Shown: positions 1 to 8,770, counted from the first letter of the stretch. The stretch: 64,000 nucleotides of DNA from Brevibacillus fortis (GCF_003013395.1 NZ_PXZM01000049.1:20591-84590), one strand, 5' to 3'. Notes: generated from the letters alone by a model not told the origin. Program-made: numbers and translations.

Positions 1-449
1 ATGCTAGGCGATAAGGAACCTAGAAAACCGAGAGCCAGCAGCACACCGGAAATCGTCGTCAGTGCCGTCCCTGCTTGATCCGTTTTCGGTACTGTTTTGG
101 CAGTGCGTCTCGTAAGCAGCATGGCACTGTAGCCAGCCTTGGCGACTTCCTTGACCACCGCATCTTCTCCCAAACCATCCGCGACGAGCTGCATTTTACC
201 TGTGGAAAAGTTCACGTTAACCTCTTTTACATCAGGCAACGTCTGCATATGCTTTTCCAGCGATTTGGCGCACGAACTGCAATCCATACCTGTAACGCGA
301 TAAACAACAGCCTGTGAAGAAAGAATGCCTGCGCCTTCTGTTGCCGCAGCCGCAGACTCGAGAACCGTGAGATTTTTACCAGCATGCTTATGCTCACTGC
401 TGCATTGATGCCCACTGCAACACTCTTCTTTTTTTCGTTCTTCTGCCAT
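1..449 (-). CDS. cadA: Cadmium/zinc-translocating P1B-type ATPase CadA, N-terminal part (gene runs off the left edge)
   Basis: The 149 visible residues start with a Cys/His-rich metal-binding tail (ECCSGHQCSSEHKH at about residues 9-22), followed by one heavy-metal-associated domain with the GMDCSSC metal site near residue 55. The start of the first hydrophobic segment (TTISGVLLALGFLG) lies at the window edge. The ATPase core (DKTGT, CPC, HP) is outside the window. The family exports Cd2+, Zn2+ or Pb2+ from the cytoplasm. The ATG at 449 has an AAGGTGAG ribosome binding site. It is divergent from a CadC-type repressor, which supports metal-inducible expression and makes Cd/Zn more likely than Cu as substrate. 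Confidence 0.9.
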   Translation of the reverse strand, partial: MAEERKKEECCSGHQCSSEHKHAGKNLTVLESAAAATEGAGILSSQAVVYRVTGMDCSSCAKSLEKHMQTLPDVKEVNVNFSTGKMQLVADGLGEDAVVKEVAKAGYSAMLLTRRTAKTVPKTDQAGTALTTISGVLLALGFLGSLSPS

Positions 450-510
450 CTGTTCTCACCTTTTTCCAAGCATCTATTTTGCCCAGCTTCGAATGAAATC
501 AATCCACAAA

Positions 511-563
511 CATTCAAACAAATATTTAATTATTATATTATCGCATCCTTTTGGATCGTTCAA
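511..563 (-). promoter_or_regulatory. cadA promoter with probable CadC operator
   Basis: On the minus strand TTGAAC (558-563) and TAATAT (535-540) are separated by exactly 17 bp. Just downstream, at 511-530, lies ATTAAATATTTGTTTGAATG, which resembles the AT-rich operator bound by staphylococcal CadC (recalled, not aligned). The site covers the likely transcription start, as expected for a repressor released by Cd, Pb or Zn. Confidence 0.7.
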
Positions 564-610
564 GAATTGATTTGAATATTTCGCCCATTTTTTTACAGCT
601 CGAGAATAAA

Positions 611-638
611 GAAAAAGACCCCTATTACTAGGAGTCTT
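611..638 (-). terminator. Terminator of the zinc-ribbon membrane protein gene
   Basis: The minus strand reads AAGACTCC-loop-GGGGTCTT followed by a T-run, directly after the stop at 640. It is a rho-independent terminator with one mismatch. Confidence 0.7.
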
Positions 639-639
639 G

Positions 640-936
640 TTACTTGGTACGAGCTTGTACTGGTGTTGGGGTGGTCTGCCAACGCTCCCCACAGTCCAGA
701 CATTTACACTTGATTACTTTACGCTTTTCTAAGGCAAGACGAACGGCAAACAGGATAAAGGCCCCTGACAGTCCGAGGAACAAAAAGATGACAGGTGTCC
801 CTTTCACCGAAATGCCGATCAAGGCAAGCACTGCCAAAACCGCTGCATAAATGGTTATGTATAATGGCTTATTAATCGATTCCGTCAAATCGATTTTTGC
901 AGACCGGCACTTCGGGCACTTTGGTTGCGCACTCAT
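640..936 (-). CDS. Small two-TM protein with split zinc-ribbon motifs
   Basis: This is a 98-residue protein of unknown function. A CPKC motif at residues 7-10 and a CLDC motif near residue 82 flank two hydrophobic segments (about 27-47 and 50-68). The two CxxC knuckles could form one zinc ribbon at the cytoplasmic face, with a membrane hairpin between them. The ATG at 936 is chosen because GGGGAG lies just upstream; a further in-frame start at 957 would have no spacing advantage. It has its own terminator and no obvious operon partner. Confidence 0.75.
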   Translation of the reverse strand: MSAQPKCPKCRSAKIDLTESINKPLYITIYAAVLAVLALIGISVKGTPVIFLFLGLSGAFILFAVRLALEKRKVIKCKCLDCGERWQTTPTPVQARTK

Positions 937-1048
937 GGTATTCTCTCCCCATTTCATTGGATCATGTTCATCTTACACGAAAACAGGGAGGGACACTACA
1001 GTGCCATGAAAATGTCGTTTTTCCTTTTCACTTTCTCCGCGAATGTCT

Positions 1049-1080
1049 ATAATAGTAGGACATTGTAGAGCATGAGGTGA
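1049..1080 (+). promoter_or_regulatory. -10 element and ribosome binding site of cadC
   Basis: TATAAT at 1049-1054 is a perfect -10 element. AGGTGA at 1075-1080 sits 8 bp ahead of GTG 1089, which decides that start over GTG 1077 and ATG 1080. Confidence 0.55.
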
Positions 1081-1088
1081 TGGTTACA

Positions 1089-1454
1089 GTGGATGACATC
1101 TGTGAAATCCAATGTTTTGATGAGGAAAAAGTAAATCGGTTAAAGCCCTTCGCCACAGAATCAGAAGGGGTAGCAAAAATCTTCAAGGCGTTGGCCGATG
1201 ACACCCGCGCCAAAATCATTCACATCCTCTCGATGGAAGACGAGCTCTGTGTCTGTGATGTAGCTGCCATCATCGGAAGCTCGATCGCTAACACCTCCCA
1301 CCATCTGCGGCTTTTGCGCAACATGGGACTGGCCAAGTATCGCAAAGAAGGAAAGCTCGTTTTTTACTCGTTGGATGATGACCATGTACGCCATCTCATA
1401 TCTGCGGGGATTGAACACGCCAAAGAACAGAAAACCATTGTCCGAGCTACCTGA
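1089..1454 (+). CDS. cadC: ArsR/SmtB-family metal-sensing repressor CadC
   Basis: The product is about 121 residues from GTG 1089. The N-terminus has the CEIQC cysteine pair followed by DEEKVNRLK, and the recognition-domain region has ELCVCD; these four cysteines are the alpha3N soft-metal site of CadC. A winged-helix DNA-binding region follows (IANTSHHLRLLRNMGLAKYRKEGK). The family represses cadA until Cd, Pb or Zn binds. The GTG start matches the length of known CadC proteins, which begin a few residues before the CEI motif. It is divergent from cadA and ends in its own terminator. Confidence 0.9.
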   Translation: MDDICEIQCFDEEKVNRLKPFATESEGVAKIFKALADDTRAKIIHILSMEDELCVCDVAAIIGSSIANTSHHLRLLRNMGLAKYRKEGKLVFYSLDDDHVRHLISAGIEHAKEQKTIVRAT

Positions 1455-1470
1455 TTGCTCGGGCTTTTTT
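1442..1470 (+). terminator. cadC terminator overlapping its stop codon
   Basis: CCGAGC (1442-1447) pairs with GCTCGG (1457-1462) and is followed by six T. The left arm lies inside the last codons of cadC. Confidence 0.8.
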
Positions 1471-1496
1471 ATTTCTCCAGCATGTTAAACACTTGA

Positions 1497-1940
1497 TTAA
1501 CCATGGCGATTTACACTCGTTTTCCGGGTAAACCGCTTCCTGATCGCCTCTATTCCGAGAAAGATAAGGAAGTAACTGATCGCGGCGAACACAAAAACCG
1601 TTGCCTGCGGATAAAACAAGGCAGCATGCGGATCAACATTCAGTAGCCATTGCAGAAGCACAGGCACATAGCCGATGACAGCATATCCGCCAAAACGCAC
1701 AGCGTATTTTTTCCACCCGATCAAGTGTAATGACCTACTCACTAGCCAGTCCACGAATATCGACAGCCATACGAAGACAATCAGGTTCAATGCCATGCTT
1801 AAGAGCACACCCAGCAAATACTCTTGTCCGAACCCGTACGGTGCACTTGGATCACGATAGATGTAGATGATCCACGCAGCATAAAGACCGGTAAAGAAAG
1901 AGGATAGGACTGCGGCGAGTACACGCCTGCCGATATTCAT
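1497..1940 (-). CDS. Four-helix membrane protein of unknown function, in the two-component operon
   Basis: The product is 147 residues with about four transmembrane helices (roughly 7-25, 43-66, 82-100 and 112-133) and a basic C-terminus (RKRFTRKTSVNRHG). I do not recognise the family. ATG 1940 is preferred over GTG 1949 because GGGAGTGA is correctly spaced from it. It follows the histidine kinase by about 30 bp in the same direction, so it is probably cotranscribed with it. It may be a target or accessory of that system; this is inference from position only. Confidence 0.7.
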   Translation of the reverse strand: MNIGRRVLAAVLSSFFTGLYAAWIIYIYRDPSAPYGFGQEYLLGVLLSMALNLIVFVWLSIFVDWLVSRSLHLIGWKKYAVRFGGYAVIGYVPVLLQWLLNVDPHAALFYPQATVFVFAAISYFLIFLGIEAIRKRFTRKTSVNRHG

Positions 1941-1970
1941 GGAAATCACTCCCTTGCTTCGCTTCGTTAT

Positions 1971-3377
1971 CTATTCGTTCGTCGTTCTCGCAGTAGGATA
2001 TTCACCCGTCGGTAGGCTGACCGTGACCGTTGTCCCTTCACCTATACGGCTTTGAATGTGAATGCTGCCTTTTGCGACCTGCAAAATTTTTTGCACGATA
2101 GAAAGACCAAGACCGCTTCCTGTCGCTTCTCGATTGCGTGACTTGTCTCCTTTGTAAAAACGGTCAAAGACATGCTCCTGCTCTTCCTCTGACATGCCAA
2201 TCCCCGTATCCCGAATGGTTACAGCTATTCGTGTATCCTTTTGTATCGCAATGTAAATAGAGCCAGACGTCGGGGTGAATTTGATACTGTTGGAAAGCAG
2301 GTTCATCCATACTTGATTGAGCAACTGCTTGTCACCCACGATGAATGTCTCCGGTAAAGTCAGCTCCATCGCGAGCTTTTTTTGTTGCCACTGATGCTCC
2401 AAAATTAAAAGGACTTGCCTGATCTGCTCATCCAGACGAAAACGTGTCGGTTCGTACAGACCGGTCTCCTTGTCCAGAGAAGCAAGTGTCAACAGCTGCT
2501 TGCTCAAGGAAGAGAGCCGTCTGCTCTCCTCTTCGATGATGGTCAAGTACGTCTCCCGCTGTTCGCTTGTCACACCACCGCTGCGGATGGCTTGAGAAAA
2601 GCCTTGGATCGATGTCAATGGAGACTGGATTTCATGTGAGACATTGGAGACAAACTCTTGGCGCATCTCGTCCAGTTGTTTGAGTGACTCTGTCATCCTG
2701 GCAAAATGCATAGCCAAATCGCCGATTTCGTCCCGTCGTGAGATGTCCAAGTGGATGTCGTACTGCCCTTCTGCCAGCTTTTTGGTCGCATGGCTCAGCT
2801 TCTCGATTGGCTTCACCAAATAACGAGTAAAAATCAAAATCAGGATCAAGCTAAGTACAAACATCGCTGCCAGCAGCAAGGCAAACATAATATGCACCTC
2901 GCCAAACTGCTGCTCAATATTTGGCCGTACAAACAGGGCGTATTTTTTCCCTTCTGCTGTAAGCGGCAAGCCAATGCTGTTTTTCACCGTATTCTCAAAA
3001 AATCCGGTCACAAACAGGCCGTGCTGTTCTTCTGTAATCCCTCTGTAAGTCTCACCCGCCAACACTCTTTGAACGATGGCAGGGTCTATCTGCTGATCGC
3101 GAAAAGGTGCTCCGAATTGGCTTACTGCGCCATTCTCATCGACAAGATGCAGCTGAAAATTCAAATTGGCGACATGGGTCATGAAGGCGGGCAGGTCGAG
3201 CGAAGATTTATGCTCATACAAATCGATCACCTGCTGTCCGATGCTCGTAATTTTTTGTTCATTATACGCGCGCAGATTTCGTTGATAATACTCATTTGCC
3301 AACAAAAATCCAAGTGTGCCACTGATTAGTACAATTGCGACGAAGGTTAGAACTACCCGGACGTAAAGAGATTTCAC
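1971..3377 (-). CDS. Membrane sensor histidine kinase (OmpR-partner class)
   Basis: The 468-residue kinase has TM1 at about 7-27, an extracytoplasmic sensor of roughly 130 residues, TM2 at about 163-184, a HAMP domain at 185-240, a HisKA domain with phospho-acceptor H248 (SHEIQSPLTS), and a HATPase domain with N (NQVWMNLLSNSIKF), G1 (DTGIGM) and G2 (GSGLGLSIV) boxes. The start is GTG at 3377, overlapping the regulator stop by 4 nt (GTGA), so the pair is translationally coupled. The signal is not deducible. It resembles the large group of Bacillus PhoR/YclK-type kinases. Confidence 0.9.
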   Translation of the reverse strand: MKSLYVRVVLTFVAIVLISGTLGFLLANEYYQRNLRAYNEQKITSIGQQVIDLYEHKSSLDLPAFMTHVANLNFQLHLVDENGAVSQFGAPFRDQQIDPAIVQRVLAGETYRGITEEQHGLFVTGFFENTVKNSIGLPLTAEGKKYALFVRPNIEQQFGEVHIMFALLLAAMFVLSLILILIFTRYLVKPIEKLSHATKKLAEGQYDIHLDISRRDEIGDLAMHFARMTESLKQLDEMRQEFVSNVSHEIQSPLTSIQGFSQAIRSGGVTSEQRETYLTIIEEESRRLSSLSKQLLTLASLDKETGLYEPTRFRLDEQIRQVLLILEHQWQQKKLAMELTLPETFIVGDKQLLNQVWMNLLSNSIKFTPTSGSIYIAIQKDTRIAVTIRDTGIGMSEEEQEHVFDRFYKGDKSRNREATGSGLGLSIVQKILQVAKGSIHIQSRIGEGTTVTVSLPTGEYPTARTTNE

Positions 3378-4054
3378 GCGCCTCTTACCTCCAGCTTGTA
3401 GCCTAAGCCCCGAACGGTCGAAATGACAAAGTCATTCGTTTTCTCCGTAAATTTCTCTCGCAGCCGCTTAATATGTACATCAATGGTACGACTATCACTC
3501 TCGGTATCGCCGCCCCACACAAGCTCCAGCAGTTGATCCCGAGTAAAAATCCGATCAGGAAAACTAGCAAGTTGGGCAAGTAGTTCAAATTCCTTTAACG
3601 GTAAATGAATCAACTCTTCTTTCACCTTCACGACATGGCTGATCCGATCGATCACGGTATCGTTCATAACAATGATTTGTTTGCTGACCATCTGATAGCG
3701 ACGCAGCAAGGCCTTGATGCGGTACAGCAATTCGGTAGGCTCAAATGGCTTGGTCAAATAATCATCCGTCCCCGCCAAAAATCCTTTCTCCTTATCCCGT
3801 ACCTCTCCTTTTGCTGTCAGCATGATAACAGGAAGGTCGTAAAATTCCCGTATCTCTCGGCATAGCTCCCAGCCGTTTTTGCCTGGCATCATCACATCCA
3901 CAATGGCGAGCTGAACAGATTCCTGCTCCAACATTTGCGAAGCCTCATTTCCATCTACACAAGCCAAGACATGGTACCCCTCTTTTGCTAAATAAAATCG
4001 CAATAGCTCACGCACGTGTGGATCGTCATCCGCAATCAGTATCGTCAGTTTCAT
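3374..4054 (-). CDS. OmpR/PhoB-family response regulator
   Basis: The 226-residue regulator has a receiver domain with acidic residues D9-D11, phospho-acceptor D53 (VDVMMPGKNG), conserved T (MLTAKG) and K (LTKPF), and a C-terminal winged-helix domain (LPLKEFELLAQLASFP, RTIDVHIKRLREK, RGLGYKLE). ATG 4054 is chosen because AAGGAGG lies 8 bp upstream and the receiver fold begins there; the longer upstream reading frame has no such site. It is the first gene of the three-gene operon. Confidence 0.92.
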   Translation of the reverse strand: MKLTILIADDDPHVRELLRFYLAKEGYHVLACVDGNEASQMLEQESVQLAIVDVMMPGKNGWELCREIREFYDLPVIMLTAKGEVRDKEKGFLAGTDDYLTKPFEPTELLYRIKALLRRYQMVSKQIIVMNDTVIDRISHVVKVKEELIHLPLKEFELLAQLASFPDRIFTRDQLLELVWGGDTESDSRTIDVHIKRLREKFTEKTNDFVISTVRGLGYKLEVRGA

Positions 4055-4290
4055 CAAGCTGGCCTCCTTGTTACTCCGCCCTCTAGGTCTTCTGCTTATT
4101 ATTTTGAATGATACCCACTTGCCTACCATCCTGCAAATAGTCAATGGCTTGCACCTACGTGGATCAATAGTAAAGAAGCAATATGAACAAGAGATGAATG
4201 AATACTGCTGGCTCTTGAAGACTCTTACACATCTGATTAAATCTGCGGGAAGCATACTCTTTTCCCGGAAAAACAACTGTTTGCGCGCAC
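4055..4290. other. Intergenic region between the two-component operon and mhqD
   Basis: About 235 bp. It must hold the promoter of the response-regulator gene, but I found no convincing -35/-10 pair and no gene remnant. Confidence 0.4.
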
Positions 4291-4321
4291 AAAAAAGCGG
4301 CAGACACTTGAGTCCGCCGCT
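4291..4321 (-). terminator. mhqNOD operon terminator
   Basis: On the minus strand AGCGGC..GAC pairs with GTC..GCCGCT and is followed by TTTTTT. It lies just past the mhqD stop. Confidence 0.85.
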
Positions 4322-4336
4322 CTTGTTACTCTTCGA

Positions 4337-4948
4337 TTACTTGCGAAACCTTTCTGTAAACCAAGCGGCAGAAGCCTCTACTTCCTTCACTGTCAATTGA
4401 TGACCATACGAATCCCAATGCACGGTCACGTCAGAACCTGCCTCTGTCAGTAGTCGGTTCAGCTCCTCTGTCTCTTGTGCAGTACAGATCGGATCATTCG
4501 TGCCTGCTCCGATAAACACCGGGATGGCTGACATATCTGGCAGAGCAATCCCTCGGCGTGGAACCATTGGATGGTAAAGAATCGCCCCTTTTAGCGGATT
4601 CGGGTAATGGAACAGGAGACTCCCTGCGATATTCGCCCCGTTCGAATAACCGACTGCCACGATATTGTCTCGCTCGATCTGATACGTGACCGCCGCCTGA
4701 TCCAAAAACTCATGCAGCTCCTGCGTACGATAGACCAAATCCTCTTCGTCAAAAACACCCTCGGCTAGGCGTCGGAAAAATCGCGGCATGCCGTTTTCGA
4801 GAACATTCCCACGGACGCTCAGAACAGAAGCGCCTGGATAAATACGATCGGCCAGTGGCAAGAGGTCGTTTTCATCTCCCCCTGTTCCATGAAGCAGCAA
4901 CAGTGTCGGTGCTTCTACATCGGTTCCTTTTCGAAAAATGTGCTTCAT
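4337..4948 (-). CDS. mhqD: MhqD-type carboxylesterase/phospholipase family alpha/beta hydrolase
   Basis: The 203-residue hydrolase has an oxyanion-hole HGTGGDEND, nucleophile S102 in GYSNGA, and predicted acid D152 and base H183, giving the Ser-Asp-His triad of the phospholipase/carboxylesterase family. It overlaps the preceding dioxygenase gene by 4 nt (ATGA). In Bacillus subtilis the same three-gene set (mhqN, mhqO, mhqD) protects against quinones and methylhydroquinone. The exact substrate here is unknown; naming rests on gene order plus family. Confidence 0.85.
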   Translation of the reverse strand: MKHIFRKGTDVEAPTLLLLHGTGGDENDLLPLADRIYPGASVLSVRGNVLENGMPRFFRRLAEGVFDEEDLVYRTQELHEFLDQAAVTYQIERDNIVAVGYSNGANIAGSLLFHYPNPLKGAILYHPMVPRRGIALPDMSAIPVFIGAGTNDPICTAQETEELNRLLTEAGSDVTVHWDSYGHQLTVKEVEASAAWFTERFRK

Positions 4949-5895
4949 GATTGATCTTCCTCCAACACTCTGACTGTAATCGGTGGCAAGCCTTGCTCAA
5001 TCTGGGCACGATGCGGCTCATACCACTCAGGGAGCATCAGCTTTTCACCCAATGTGTCAAATGGCTCATCTCGTTCAAAGCCCGGAGGATCGGTCGCAAT
5101 CTCAAACAAAATTTCGCCCGGCTCGCGGAAGTAGATGGCATTGAAATATTGACGGTCGATAATATCTGTCGGCTGAAGACCAGACTGAGCTGCTCGCTGC
5201 TGCCACTGCTGGTGATCCTGATCGTCTTTGGCACGCCATGCGATATGGTGGATCGTTCCTGCGCCACCTGTTCCTCTTGGCATCGGCTCGGCATTCACGT
5301 CAATGACATTGCCCAAATCTCCGGGAGCCTGGAACCGGACTAGGCCGTTTTCTTCACCGACTCTGGTCAGTCCCATCAGTCTCTCGAGAACGTCCATGGT
5401 GTGGGCTGGAGCCATACTGTACAGGATCGCTCCACCGAAGCCTTTGATCGCCTTGTCAGCTGGCACTCCGCCAAAGGACCATTTGCTCGCTGGGCCGCCT
5501 TCACGTTCCACGATCTCCAGCTGCAAGCCGTCTCTGTCCGTAAATTGCAGATACGTTTCGTTAAAACGCTCCACGCGGCGGTACTCGATTCCGAATTTTT
5601 TCAGTCGATCCTCCCAGAAGGAAAACGCCCCCATCGGAATCAAGAAAGTGGTATAGCCCACCTGCCCACCGCCTACGCGTCCACGGCGACCAGATTCCCA
5701 CGGGAAAAAGGTGATGGCCGTACCTGGACTGCCGACCTCATTCCCGAAGTACAGGTGATATACATCTGGCGCATCGAAGTTGATCGTTTTTTTCACCATG
5801 CGCAATCCGAGAAACCCTGCATAAAAATCAACGTTATTCTGTGCACTTGTGACAAAAGCCGTGATATGGTGAATCCCTGCTGTTTGTTGTGTCAT
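4945..5895 (-). CDS. mhqO: MhqO-type ring-cleaving dioxygenase (glyoxalase/VOC superfamily)
   Basis: The 316-residue protein has two VOC repeats, beginning GIHHITAFV near residue 7 and IHHIAWRAKD near residue 216. The histidines in these motifs and the glutamate in ILFEIATDPPGF are the expected metal ligands. The family opens hydroquinone or catechol rings using Fe2+. The start at 5895 has GGGAGG upstream. It is the middle gene of mhqNOD. Confidence 0.9.
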   Translation of the reverse strand: MTQQTAGIHHITAFVTSAQNNVDFYAGFLGLRMVKKTINFDAPDVYHLYFGNEVGSPGTAITFFPWESGRRGRVGGGQVGYTTFLIPMGAFSFWEDRLKKFGIEYRRVERFNETYLQFTDRDGLQLEIVEREGGPASKWSFGGVPADKAIKGFGGAILYSMAPAHTMDVLERLMGLTRVGEENGLVRFQAPGDLGNVIDVNAEPMPRGTGGAGTIHHIAWRAKDDQDHQQWQQRAAQSGLQPTDIIDRQYFNAIYFREPGEILFEIATDPPGFERDEPFDTLGEKLMLPEWYEPHRAQIEQGLPPITVRVLEEDQS

Positions 5896-5915
5896 TTTGA
5901 ATAGCCTCCCTTACA

Positions 5916-6554
5916 TTATTTACTTGCTTGGAATGTGTTGTAGCTCACGAACTCTCCAACGGGCTTGCGATACCCTCTAACTCGCTGGCTGGATGTATCT
6001 TCTTTTCCAATCGTGATCATCAAAGCTGGCACAAAGCTGTCCGGAACCTTTGCTATCTCTTGGACGGCTGCTGGATCGAATCCAATCATCGGGCACGTAT
6101 CCCAGCCTTTATCCTTTGCAGCGAGCATGAACAGCATAGCGGACAAATTAGCATTACGGATCGCTTCATCGCGCTTGAACTGCTCTCCACCAGACTCGTG
6201 CATCGCTCTGACCGAAGAATTGTTGTGGTCGTACTCGCGTTGATCCATGATCCCTAAATGAAGAAGACCTTCATTAATGCGCTCTACGCTTTGGTATGCT
6301 TCCTTGTCTCCAAACACCAGCACCACTGCTGACGCTGTTTTTACCTTATATTGTCTATATGCCGCTTCATATACACGCTCTTTTGCATCTGGATCGGTGA
6401 TCACTACATAATGGGCGTGCTGCAAATTGAATGCAGATGGAGCGAATTTGACCAGCGACATGATTTCATCGATCTCAGCAGGTGTTATCGTTACGTCAGT
6501 GAGAAACTTGTTTGCGGATCTTCTGTTTTTTACAAGGGTAGTGAATTCACTCAT
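5916..6554 (-). CDS. mhqN: MhqN-type nitroreductase family flavoprotein
   Basis: The 212-residue protein has nitroreductase motifs RRSANKF at the N-terminus (FMN phosphate contact), SAFNLQHAHYVVI, and GWDTCPMIGFDPAAV. The family reduces quinones and nitroaromatics with NAD(P)H using bound FMN. It is the first gene of the operon, with GGAGGAA ahead of ATG 6554 and about 20 bp to mhqO. Confidence 0.88.
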   Translation of the reverse strand: MSEFTTLVKNRRSANKFLTDVTITPAEIDEIMSLVKFAPSAFNLQHAHYVVITDPDAKERVYEAAYRQYKVKTASAVVLVFGDKEAYQSVERINEGLLHLGIMDQREYDHNNSSVRAMHESGGEQFKRDEAIRNANLSAMLFMLAAKDKGWDTCPMIGFDPAAVQEIAKVPDSFVPALMITIGKEDTSSQRVRGYRKPVGEFVSYNTFQASK

Positions 6555-6596
6555 GGGACTTCCTCCTCGATTTTTTCTATCTCATTCATTTTTTAA

Positions 6597-6614
6597 TATC
6601 TTAAATTAAAGATA
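6597..6614 (-). promoter_or_regulatory. Second palindromic operator in the mhqN leader
   Basis: TATCTTAAATTAAAGATA lies about 43 bp ahead of the mhqN start codon, inside the transcript. It differs from the palindrome at 6673-6690 by one base. Likely an additional site for the same regulator. Confidence 0.65.
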
Positions 6615-6672
6615 ATGATGTTTAAAAATGCACCTGCTTGGGGAAGTAGGATGACGGTGTTACGAAAATGAA

Positions 6673-6719
6673 TATCTTAAATTTAAGATAATTATAGGAC
6701 CAAAATTCTCCCTTGTCAA
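6673..6719 (-). promoter_or_regulatory. mhqNOD promoter with a perfect 18-bp palindromic operator
   Basis: On the minus strand TTGACA (6714-6719) and TATAAT (6691-6696) are 17 bp apart, both perfect consensus. Immediately downstream, TATCTTAAATTTAAGATA (6673-6690) is a perfect inverted repeat over the transcription start, an ideal repressor position. In B. subtilis the MarR-type MhqR binds an ATCT..AGAT palindrome at this operon. No mhqR gene lies in the window. Confidence 0.85.
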
Positions 6720-6767
6720 CAACCTGAGGGCCAGAAAAATGAAATCTCTTCCAGCCCCACGCTCTTG

Positions 6768-7271
6768 TCAGTTGGCGTACCAGTAAAGAGCATAATCGGT
6801 CATGACAGAAGGATACCCCATTTGGCGCAGCATCGCCGTTATGTTTCCACGATGATACGTTCCGTGATTGACTACTTGTATGATTATTTCTGCCAAGCTC
6901 GTATCGCGTACTCTCGTGTACGGATTATCAAGGACAATGCGCCGCTCCAAATCTTCTTCTTGGCTGAGAAAAGCTCTAAATTGCTCAACCAGCTTTGCAT
7001 ACATCTGCTCTACTTCCTCCAAGCTTTTTCCCGTTATTTCCTGCTCTTGCTGCCATGCCTCTTTCAGCGCCGTTTGCATATCCATACCCTGCAATATAAG
7101 AAGCCAGCCTTGGTCCACGAAATAAATATGCTCCATCACTTTTGCTATCGTCGGGAAAACGCTTTGGACTTCCTGCTCGTAAACACCTTCCGGAAGCTCC
7201 TTCAAGCGATTGATTAATGTCTGATTCGCCCACATGTGAAAGTCGTACATGGTTTTGGCATAGTGTGTCAT
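6768..7271 (-). CDS. DinB/YfiT-family protein, putative metal-dependent thiol transferase or hydrolase
   Basis: The 167-residue protein fits the DinB four-helix fold, with putative metal-binding histidines H48 (VMEHIYFVD), H136 and H140 (NHGTYHRGN). The substrate is unknown; family members include bacillithiol-dependent enzymes. ATG 7271 is chosen because GAGGGGG precedes it and the first helix starts there. The longer upstream frame overlaps the neighbouring pseudogene and is not credible. Confidence 0.8.
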   Translation of the reverse strand: MTHYAKTMYDFHMWANQTLINRLKELPEGVYEQEVQSVFPTIAKVMEHIYFVDQGWLLILQGMDMQTALKEAWQQEQEITGKSLEEVEQMYAKLVEQFRAFLSQEEDLERRIVLDNPYTRVRDTSLAEIIIQVVNHGTYHRGNITAMLRQMGYPSVMTDYALYWYAN

Positions 7272-7306
7272 GATAAAGCCCCCTCTGTGGTTCGTCGATA
7301 GCTCTA

Positions 7307-8394
7307 TCATAGGCCGGCTTCCCTGACAAACATGGTCAGTGATGCTTCCTGCTCCAGCCAAAATCTTATTTTTTCTAATGAAAACAGTTGTTCAATGTGG
7401 TGGACTCCTGGGGGAAACGCCTCTTCATACAGTGATTTTGCTACGGCAGCCGCCACCATTGCGGTCATTTTGGACTGATCGCGCCCGGAAAGCAGACACT
7501 CTACTGTCGCCTCGTCATCTCCCCGTTTTCCCCGTGCTTCTACCTTGATGGCAAACCGATCATCCCCCATTTTCCAACGCCCAAACACTTCCATCGTGGC
7601 TTCCCGTACTTTTGGTAGATGAAGTAATTGGCAAATTCCCATACTCCTCAACCCTGCTACCACTCTCGTCATCCCATCCAGATCAAAACAAAGTCGTGTA
7701 GATACTGTGGGGACATCCAAGGTGCGTGCCAATGTTTGCTGATCGGAAAATGGAAAGCGATACGCATGCTTTTTTCCCAGCTCTGGTCCAAAATCAACGA
7801 GCTTGCCCTCTGTCATGCTTTCTACGGTCACACGCTGATGCTTGTTCATCACCTCGTAACTCGTGCACAAGTTATCGATGGTCCATTCAAGCGCGGCCTT
7901 CCCGTGCCGATCACCGAGACCAAGCATAATGAATATGTCCAGTTCACTCACCTCGTCCAGCAAACGATGAGCTTCCCCCGCGAGCAGGTTGGTCAGACCT
8001 GGCGCCAGCCCTACACTGAGTACGGCGGTTCCCAAATCCTTCGGTGCGACTTGGCTCCCCCATTGTTCGATCTGCGTCAAAAACTGGCCATTCGCCGAAA
8101 TATCGAGATAATGCGTTCCATTCCGCACACACCCTTCCACAAAAGCCGTATCCGTCTGATCCAGGCACATGACCACCAGCTTGACGTTTTCCAGCAGGCT
8201 TTGGTCCAACGGCTTGCGAATATCGAGTTGCAGCGGCAGCACCTTCCCATTTGTTTCTCGGCAAAATGCCTCAGCCTTCTCCAAGCTGCGTCCAGCTGCA
8301 TACACCCGCCCGGATATGCGTCACCCAATTTCTTGCAGATAGTTGCCCCTACATGACCGTACCCTCCGACTATCACAATTCGATCCTTGCTCAT
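7307..8394 (-). pseudogene. Saccharopine dehydrogenase-like NAD(P)-binding protein, broken by a frameshift
   Basis: Reading from ATG 8394 gives a Rossmann start (SKDRIVIVGGYGHVGATIC..GDAYPG). The frame then fails near 8306-8312, and the next frame continues with VYAAGRSLEKAEAFCRETNG through to 7307, covering about 330 further residues of the saccharopine dehydrogenase-like family. One missing base (a CGG codon reading as GG) explains it. The whole gene would be about 363 residues. Its start overlaps the stop of a decayed MFS gene by ATGA, so the two formed an operon. A sequencing error is possible, but the neighbour is also decayed. Confidence 0.8.
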
Positions 8395-8730
8395 GCCTTC
8401 TCCACCCCTGCGCCTCTCTTTTTCCGCCGCTCTATACGTCCCGCATACCACCATACAAATAAACCGCTCAGGCAAATCAGGCCACCTGCTTCAAAAACCG
8501 CACGATACGCATCGATGGTCGCCTGCACAGCTTGACTCGATTCAACGTTCATCATGCCCAGTCCCAACGCTGCACCGACCACCATCCGCCTGCATGCTCC
8601 ATCGGGACGTAACGCATGATGTAGCTGTTGTTGGGCGAAGCAATCAGCCCCATACCTGCCCCTACCAAAGCCAGGCGTGATCGTCGTCACAAATCACAAG
8701 CATGATGAAAAAGCGCTGCTTCTGGCTCAT
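8391..8730 (-). pseudogene. MFS efflux transporter remnant, internally deleted and frameshifted
   Basis: From ATG 8730 the frame gives MSQKQRFFIMLVIC, a typical MFS N-terminus, then jumps to late-transporter sequence. That part reads LALVGAGMGLIASPNNSY and MRYVPMEHAGG in one frame, and VVGAALGLGMMNVESSQ plus the last helix and C-terminal tail in another. Only about 110 codons remain of an expected 400-470, so most of the gene is deleted. It shares an ATGA overlap with the saccharopine dehydrogenase-like pseudogene and lies divergent from the LuxR regulator. Confidence 0.75.
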
Positions 8731-8770
8731 ATGGTCTTTCCAACTCCTCGCGTATCTTGTAAATTTAGAC

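Noticed and set aside
2751..3329. A 192-codon plus-strand frame opposite the histidine kinase
   Set aside because: Antisense shadow of a clearly coding gene; Cys/His/Gln-rich nonsense composition.
7628..8356. A 242-codon plus-strand frame
   Set aside because: Opposite the saccharopine dehydrogenase-like pseudogene; no family resemblance.
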